A stretch of DNA of 35,985 bases from contig JANWHJ010000020.1 in the NCBI GenBank assembly GCA_025450475.1, positions 1 to 35,985 of the forward strand, in the 5' to 3' direction. Below are positions 32,130 through 35,985 of this stretch, piece after piece. The translations under genes were made by a program, and so were the position numbers. Each line of letters starts with the position of its first letter. The first letter of the stretch is position 1. Under the pieces are notes generated by a model. It saw only the letters and a list, made by a program, of their open reading frames with translations. It was not told the DNA's origin and did not search any database. Origin of the DNA: Nitrososphaera sp. (GTDB lineage Archaea > Thermoproteota > Nitrososphaeria > Nitrososphaerales > Nitrososphaeraceae).

Positions 32130-32459
32130 ATGCCCAAGGTCGATGGCAATGCAATACGCAAAATAATATTTGACAATTTCAACGACATCGACGTACGGTT
32201 CTCAAACGACGAGATGCTTGGCTACCTTAACCAGATGGATCAGTACAAGGCGCTGGACGACGTACTCGACTTTGAGGATGTACTTCTGGATATGGAAAAA
32301 TCCGGCATGCTCAGGCCGATAGCGCAGAATTTCAACACACGCTACTACCGACTTTGGAACACGCTGACGCCGGCCAAGTGCAAGGCGTGCGGTCTCGCAA
32401 CATACTTTGCCCTAAACGAGGAAAGCAAGGTCTGCCCAAAGTGCGGCGCCAAGATGTAG
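32130..32459 (+). CDS. Zinc-ribbon protein at the end of the suf operon, unknown function
   Basis: A 109-residue protein beginning right after the sufU stop. The first 85 residues are helical and acidic (KVDGNAIRKIIFDNFNDIDV, DDVLDFEDVLLDMEKSGML) and resemble a winged-helix-like module, and the end is a zinc ribbon (CKACG...CPKCGAKM). Its position argues for a link to iron-sulfur assembly, either regulatory or as a cofactor-handling protein. I cannot name the family. There is no gap for a separate promoter, so it is probably co-transcribed with sufB. Confidence 0.8.
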   Translation: MPKVDGNAIRKIIFDNFNDIDVRFSNDEMLGYLNQMDQYKALDDVLDFEDVLLDMEKSGMLRPIAQNFNTRYYRLWNTLTPAKCKACGLATYFALNEESKVCPKCGAKM

Positions 32460-32524
32460 GGAAAACAGTTAAACGGCAACTAGCCCGCTCCTTTCACAGG
32501 TTGTCAGTAACAAGGCCGCCTTGG

Positions 32525-33220
32525 ATGATAAGTACACGCTCAATTCACTTTGTCGCGCTCGTAGCCACGTTCGTAACGTTCAGCGCTGTGGTTGCTTCAG
32601 GCGCGACTTTTGAAGCCGATGATGTGGTAAGCCGCTACTTCAAGTCAATCCACGGCAATGCCGGCCTGGACACGGCAATGGTTGTGATCACTTCGACCGG
32701 TGACGTCACCACCTTGTTCATCCTTGGCATAATCATCACAATAATCAGGCGAACGAGGAAGGCCGGGATGATCTTCCTAATCGCGCTTGTCGTCATTGTA
32801 GTCTTGGTAATGTACATGAAGCCTTTGATCGGTAGGGAAATCCCGCCCTACGGCTTTGATCCTGTAGGTCTGCCGGAAACTTTCAGCATTGAAAACGACA
32901 GCCTTGCGCCCTTCGCAACCGCATTTGGCTACCCTTCCGGACACGCTTCACGCACAACCGCGCTCGCCTTCATTGTCGGCTTTGCGCTCTACCAAAGGTC
33001 AAAGAAGGGTGCCTATGCGTTATGGGCATTTCCAGTGATTATCGGCATCACGCGGCTCTATGTCATGCAGCATTACCCGACCGACATTGTGGGCGGGTTC
33101 CTGTTCGGAGGGATGGTGTCAGTAGTTCTGGCCAACGCCATGAAGCTCGACCAGCCCTTCTCAATGTCTCGAATCAAGGGAAAGGAGGACAGGCCTTCTC
33201 AGACTAGTGGAAATCTTTAA
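32525..33220 (+). CDS. PAP2 family membrane phosphatase
   Basis: About 231 residues with several transmembrane helices. The three phosphatase motifs are KPLIGREIPP (variant of KxxxxxxRP), YPSGHASRT (PSGH) and TRLYVMQHYPTDIVGG (SRxxxxxHxxxD with Thr-Arg). These make it a lipid-phosphate phosphatase such as an undecaprenyl- or isoprenyl-diphosphate phosphatase, acting at the outer membrane face. ATG at 32525 is preferred; TTG at 32501 and a longer open frame reaching back to 32354 overlap the zinc-ribbon gene. It may be read through from the suf operon. Confidence 0.9.
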   Translation: MISTRSIHFVALVATFVTFSAVVASGATFEADDVVSRYFKSIHGNAGLDTAMVVITSTGDVTTLFILGIIITIIRRTRKAGMIFLIALVVIVVLVMYMKPLIGREIPPYGFDPVGLPETFSIENDSLAPFATAFGYPSGHASRTTALAFIVGFALYQRSKKGAYALWAFPVIIGITRLYVMQHYPTDIVGGFLFGGMVSVVLANAMKLDQPFSMSRIKGKEDRPSQTSGNL

Positions 33221-33247
33221 TTCTGGTCAGAAGATATTACGATCCAA

Positions 33248-33595
33248 ATGGAAGCCTCCGCTCTCGTAATGAACATCGCCGGCTCAGAATGGATCATTAT
33301 CATATTGCTGGGCCTCGTCCTGCTCTTTGGCACCAAAAAGCTGCCACAATTCTCGAGGACGATCGGCAAGGCGATGGGCGAGTACGAAAAGGCAAGGGAC
33401 ACATTTCGGCGCGAAATGGAAGAAGCCTCGGACCCTGCTAAGAGCCTCCGCAGGGTACCCAAGATCACGAGTCCCGTTTCCACCGAAAGGGAAAAGCTTG
33501 AAACCATAGCCAGTTCGATCGGCATCGAAGACTACGAGGGACTCACTGACGAGCAGCTACGCATCCTCATATCACAACGAATGTCTAGTCCGTAG
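33248..33595 (+). CDS. tatA: Twin-arginine translocase TatA-like subunit
   Basis: A 115-residue membrane protein. The single helix is SEWIIIILLGLVLLFGTKKL followed by PQFSRTIGKAMGEYEKA, which is the TatA/Hcf106 hinge with the FG motif and amphipathic helix. A long charged C-terminal tail ends in a helix pattern (IEDYEGLTDEQLRILISQRM). TatA forms the pore for export of folded proteins, often cofactor-bearing ones such as Rieske proteins. ATG at 33269 (MNIAGSEW) is an alternative start that would give a more usual N-terminus. TatC is not in the window. Confidence 0.92.
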   Translation: MEASALVMNIAGSEWIIIILLGLVLLFGTKKLPQFSRTIGKAMGEYEKARDTFRREMEEASDPAKSLRRVPKITSPVSTEREKLETIASSIGIEDYEGLTDEQLRILISQRMSSP

Positions 33596-33636
33596 TTCTT
33601 CAACACTTAAATACACAACTTTGGCAGAACAAGCCC

Positions 33637-34890
33637 ATGTCAGCAACAATCAACCCGTTTGAGGTTGCTCTGAAACAGCTTGGCGAAGCGGCAAAAATCA
33701 TCAAACTAGACAAGGGTTTGCATCAGGTTTTGGCACACCCAAAGCGCGTTCTTACGGTTTCGTTGCCAGTAAAAATGGACAACGGCGAAATCCGCGTCTT
33801 CACCGGATATAGATCGCAGCATAATGACGCGCGCGGTCCGTACAAGGGCGGCATACGCTATCACCCACAGGTCAGCATAGACGAGGTCAAGGCCCTGTCG
33901 ATGTGGATGACCTGGAAGTGCGCAGTAGCGGACATTCCCTACGGCGGCGGCAAGGGCGGAATCATTTGCAACCCAAAGGAAATGTCAAATGGCGAGCTCG
34001 AGCGCATGACGAGGCGCTACGCTTATGCCATTGCAGACATTATCGGTCCGCATACTGATATTCCCGCGCCGGACGTCTACACTGGCGGAAAGGAGATGGC
34101 GTGGATAATGGATACATACTCTGCGCTCAAGGGCAACTTTGTTCAGCCAGAAGTCATTACCGGCAAGCCGATTGCAATCGGAGGCTCGCTTGGAAGGAAC
34201 GAGGCCACGGGACGAGGCCTAGCATTTACGGTAAGGGAAGCGGCAAAGAAGTTGAAAATAAACATGAAGGCCGCGACGGTCGCGGTGCAGGGATTTGGAA
34301 ACGCCGGTCAATTTTCGTCACAATTGGTGGAAGAACAGGGCGCTACAGTTATTGCCGCATCCGACTCGAAGGGTGGAGTCTATAACAAAGACGGTATACA
34401 AATTGCCGCATTAAGAAAGCACAAGGAAAAGACCGGCTCTGTAGCCGGATTTCCGGGCGCAAAGTCTATCACCAACGAAGAACTACTGGAAACAGATTGC
34501 ACTATACTGATACCGGCGGCGCTTGAAAACCAGATTACAGGCAAGAATGCCACCAAGATTAAGGCAAAGATGGTTGCAGAAGCGGCTAACGGCCCGACCA
34601 CGCCGGACGCAGACGACGTGCTGTTCAGGAACAAGATCCTAACCATTCCTGATATTCTTGCAAACGGCGGCGGGGTAACAGTTTCTTACTTTGAATGGCT
34701 GCAGAACCTGCGGAGAGAATATTGGACGGAAGCCGAGGTCAACGAAAGGCTCAACAAGAACATCACGAAGTCGTTCCTAGACACCTACTCGACGTCGGAA
34801 AAGTACGGCATCAACATGCGCAAGGCAAGCACTGTACTTGCGGTGAACAGGGTAGTCGAAGCAATCCAGATAAGGGGACTCTGGCCATAG
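33637..34890 (+). CDS. gdhA: Glutamate dehydrogenase
   Basis: A 417-residue Glu/Leu/Phe/Val dehydrogenase that joins ammonia to 2-oxoglutarate, or the reverse. The substrate region is YRSQHNDARGPYKGGIRYHP; the catalytic lysine lies in PYGGGKGGI and the catalytic aspartate in IPAPDVYTGG. The nucleotide-binding domain has VQGFGNAG. In an ammonia oxidiser this is a central entry point for nitrogen assimilation. NAD versus NADP use cannot be decided. CACTTAAATAC lies about 28 bp before the ATG. Confidence 0.97.
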   Translation: MSATINPFEVALKQLGEAAKIIKLDKGLHQVLAHPKRVLTVSLPVKMDNGEIRVFTGYRSQHNDARGPYKGGIRYHPQVSIDEVKALSMWMTWKCAVADIPYGGGKGGIICNPKEMSNGELERMTRRYAYAIADIIGPHTDIPAPDVYTGGKEMAWIMDTYSALKGNFVQPEVITGKPIAIGGSLGRNEATGRGLAFTVREAAKKLKINMKAATVAVQGFGNAGQFSSQLVEEQGATVIAASDSKGGVYNKDGIQIAALRKHKEKTGSVAGFPGAKSITNEELLETDCTILIPAALENQITGKNATKIKAKMVAEAANGPTTPDADDVLFRNKILTIPDILANGGGVTVSYFEWLQNLRREYWTEAEVNERLNKNITKSFLDTYSTSEKYGINMRKASTVLAVNRVVEAIQIRGLWP

Positions 34891-34982
34891 GATCATTCAA
34901 TTCTTCGTAGAAAAAATGGACGGCCCGGGTAATTACCTCTGACATTAGTTTGACTAATAAGAAATTGAGAAAAGATAAAGGT

Positions 34983-35330
34983 TTACTCGGTGCTGAACGA
35001 GTGTCCGCATGAGCAGCTCTTCGTCACATTGGGGTTGTTGATCTTGAATCCGGAACCCATCAGGCTCTCGATATAGTCTATGTTGGCCCCTTTCAGGTAT
35101 CTCTGGCTATAGCTGTCAAGCAACAGTTTTACGCCGTTCTGCTCAACGACCTTGTCGTCTTCGTCTGGCTTTTCCTCAAATCCCATGCCGTAGGAGAGAC
35201 CTGAACAGCCTCCTCCCGAGACGTACACTCTCAGATAAAGACCTGAATTGCTCTCTTGCTTCATAAAGTCAGCAACCTTCTCGGCTGCCTTAGGGGTTAT
35301 CGTTACTGGTTGTTCCTGAACGCTTTCCAT
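34983..35330 (-). CDS. A-type Fe-S carrier (IscA/SufA/ErpA, HesB family)
   Basis: A 115-residue protein that receives clusters or iron from the scaffold and hands them to targets. The three conserved cysteines are present: GGGCSGLSYGMGF and the C-terminal KSCSCGHSF (CxC). A long acidic segment (EEKPDEDDKVVEQ) lies between them. TTATTATATTAATA lies about 25-30 bp before ATG 35330, so it has its own promoter, outside the suf operon. It is convergent with gdhA. Confidence 0.94.
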   Translation of the reverse strand: MESVQEQPVTITPKAAEKVADFMKQESNSGLYLRVYVSGGGCSGLSYGMGFEEKPDEDDKVVEQNGVKLLLDSYSQRYLKGANIDYIESLMGSGFKINNPNVTKSCSCGHSFSTE

Positions 35331-35374
35331 ACGGTCTACTTTTACTGTATTAATATAATAAACTTTTGCCCCTT

Positions 35375-35985
35375 TTACTTCTTGGCATCAGGGGTAACTT
35401 CTGCCTTTGGCAGCTCCTTCTTTTGTTCGGCGGGCGCAGAATAATTCTCAATGAACTTTACTGTCTTGACCGAATATACATACTTAAAAATGTCGTTTGC
35501 GACTGCCCTCTTAATTATCTGCAAGCCCTCTGCGAGGAATGCCTCTTCTGGCAGCTCGATTTCTAGATTTGGCTCGGCCATGCTGACTTTTACCTTACCT
35601 TCTTCTAGGCCAGTCCTCCTCCTTACAAGCGCGCCTACCTTCTCGCTGTCAGAATCCAGCTTTTTCATTACGTTGACGTCGTACAATAGCGTTCTACCGG
35701 CGAACCTGTGGTTAAAGTCGACTTGGATCCTGCCAGATCCAATGTAACGGACAATTCCTGTCCTATCGTCCACTTCAATTACGTCCCCGACTCCCACTTC
35801 ATCAGCTTTGTCCCCCAGCTTGCGCTGAGGGATCATTCTTACCTTGGTCGGGTCGCGCTCGCCAAAGCCCTTATCTGGAGCCACTTCGACGTTGATCTTG
35901 TCGCCCACGTTTGCTATCCCAAGAGCTTCATCAAGACCTTTCAACACCCAGCTTTCACCAACAGAAACGAGCCGCGGCTCATACT
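35375..35985 (-). CDS. FKBP-type peptidyl-prolyl isomerase, SlyD-like, partial at the window edge
   Basis: The gene continues beyond 35985. Visible in frame before the first internal start is YEPRLVSVGESWVLKGLDEA, the usual FKBP 'G-x-x-x-V/I-x-G-x-x-x-A' strand. The insert-in-flap domain is recognisable from DKINVEVAPDKGFGERDPTK to VDFNHRFAGRTLLYDVNVMK. A further domain of about 100 residues follows, giving a length typical of archaeal long FKBPs, and it ends in a lysine/proline-rich tail. It probably acts as a chaperone and prolyl isomerase in the cytoplasm. The true start is outside the window. Confidence 0.92.
   Translation of the reverse strand, partial: YEPRLVSVGESWVLKGLDEALGIANVGDKINVEVAPDKGFGERDPTKVRMIPQRKLGDKADEVGVGDVIEVDDRTGIVRYIGSGRIQVDFNHRFAGRTLLYDVNVMKKLDSDSEKVGALVRRRTGLEEGKVKVSMAEPNLEIELPEEAFLAEGLQIIKRAVANDIFKYVYSVKTVKFIENYSAPAEQKKELPKAEVTPDAKK

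Noticed and set aside
1-35985. CRISPR arrays, intact insertion sequences, rRNA and tRNA genes
   Set aside because: I looked for regularly spaced long repeats, transposase motifs, terminal inverted repeats and tRNA T-loops and found none that hold up by eye; a covariance search would be decisive for tRNAs.

Overview
The window looks like chromosomal DNA of an ammonia-oxidising thaumarchaeon of the soil lineage (Nitrososphaera / group I.1b-like). The evidence is a transcription factor B, an archaeal SRP RNA, an archaeal Holliday junction resolvase, a geranylgeranyl reductase for ether lipids, aconitase-X type subunits, translin and PAC2 proteins, and the promoter style. Many genes have a TATA box about 25-30 bp before the start codon, implying leaderless mRNAs, often with TTG or GTG starts. 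The species assignment is inference; the archaeal assignment is firm.

Layout. 1-2120: a likely Dph2 (cut by the edge), a zinc-less dicluster ferredoxin, the SRP RNA, the tRNA thiolase NcsA and a small zinc-ribbon protein. 2120-4216: a decayed DUF167 gene, a structured intergenic hairpin, then the two-subunit aconitase X. 4250-7980: endonuclease III, a membrane-anchored secreted protein, a larger secreted helical protein and a winged-helix regulator. The last two share a nearly identical palindrome upstream. 8116-12024: sulfate assimilation (sat-cysH), a divergent SelD-like protein and a HIT protein. 11971-16560: an Mpo1-like membrane protein coupled to a HAD hydrolase, geranylgeranyl reductase, a small unknown protein, a frameshifted gene, translin and Hjc. 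16943-20500: TFB, helically phased GTAAAA repeats beside a truncated integrase, a CDF metal transporter with three C-terminal domains, and a decayed response regulator. 20893-26760: NAD(P)HX dehydratase, an SDR, a tRNA-binding OB-fold protein, PAC2, a beta-hydroxyacid dehydrogenase, a radical SAM protein, a methyltransferase remnant and a NUDIX hydrolase. 27292-32459: the Fe-S assembly operon sufB-sufD-Rieske-sufS-sufU-zinc ribbon. 32525-end: PAP2 phosphatase, TatA, glutamate dehydrogenase, an A-type Fe-S carrier and an FKBP isomerase cut by the edge.

How the genes fit together. Sulfur is a theme: sulfate reduction to sulfite, cysteine desulfurase, Fe-S scaffold and carrier, and thiolation of tRNA. 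Users of Fe-S clusters lie nearby (ferredoxin, Nth, APS reductase, radical SAM, aconitase X). Isoprenoid lipid synthesis is represented by aconitase X and the geranylgeranyl reductase.

A second theme is gene decay. At least six broken or fragmentary genes lie between intact housekeeping genes. No tRNA, rRNA, CRISPR array or intact insertion sequence was seen. The strongest candidates for something undescribed are the shared palindrome of the secreted-protein and regulator pair, the phased repeats at 18098-18174, the three-domain CDF, and the repeats before sufB.
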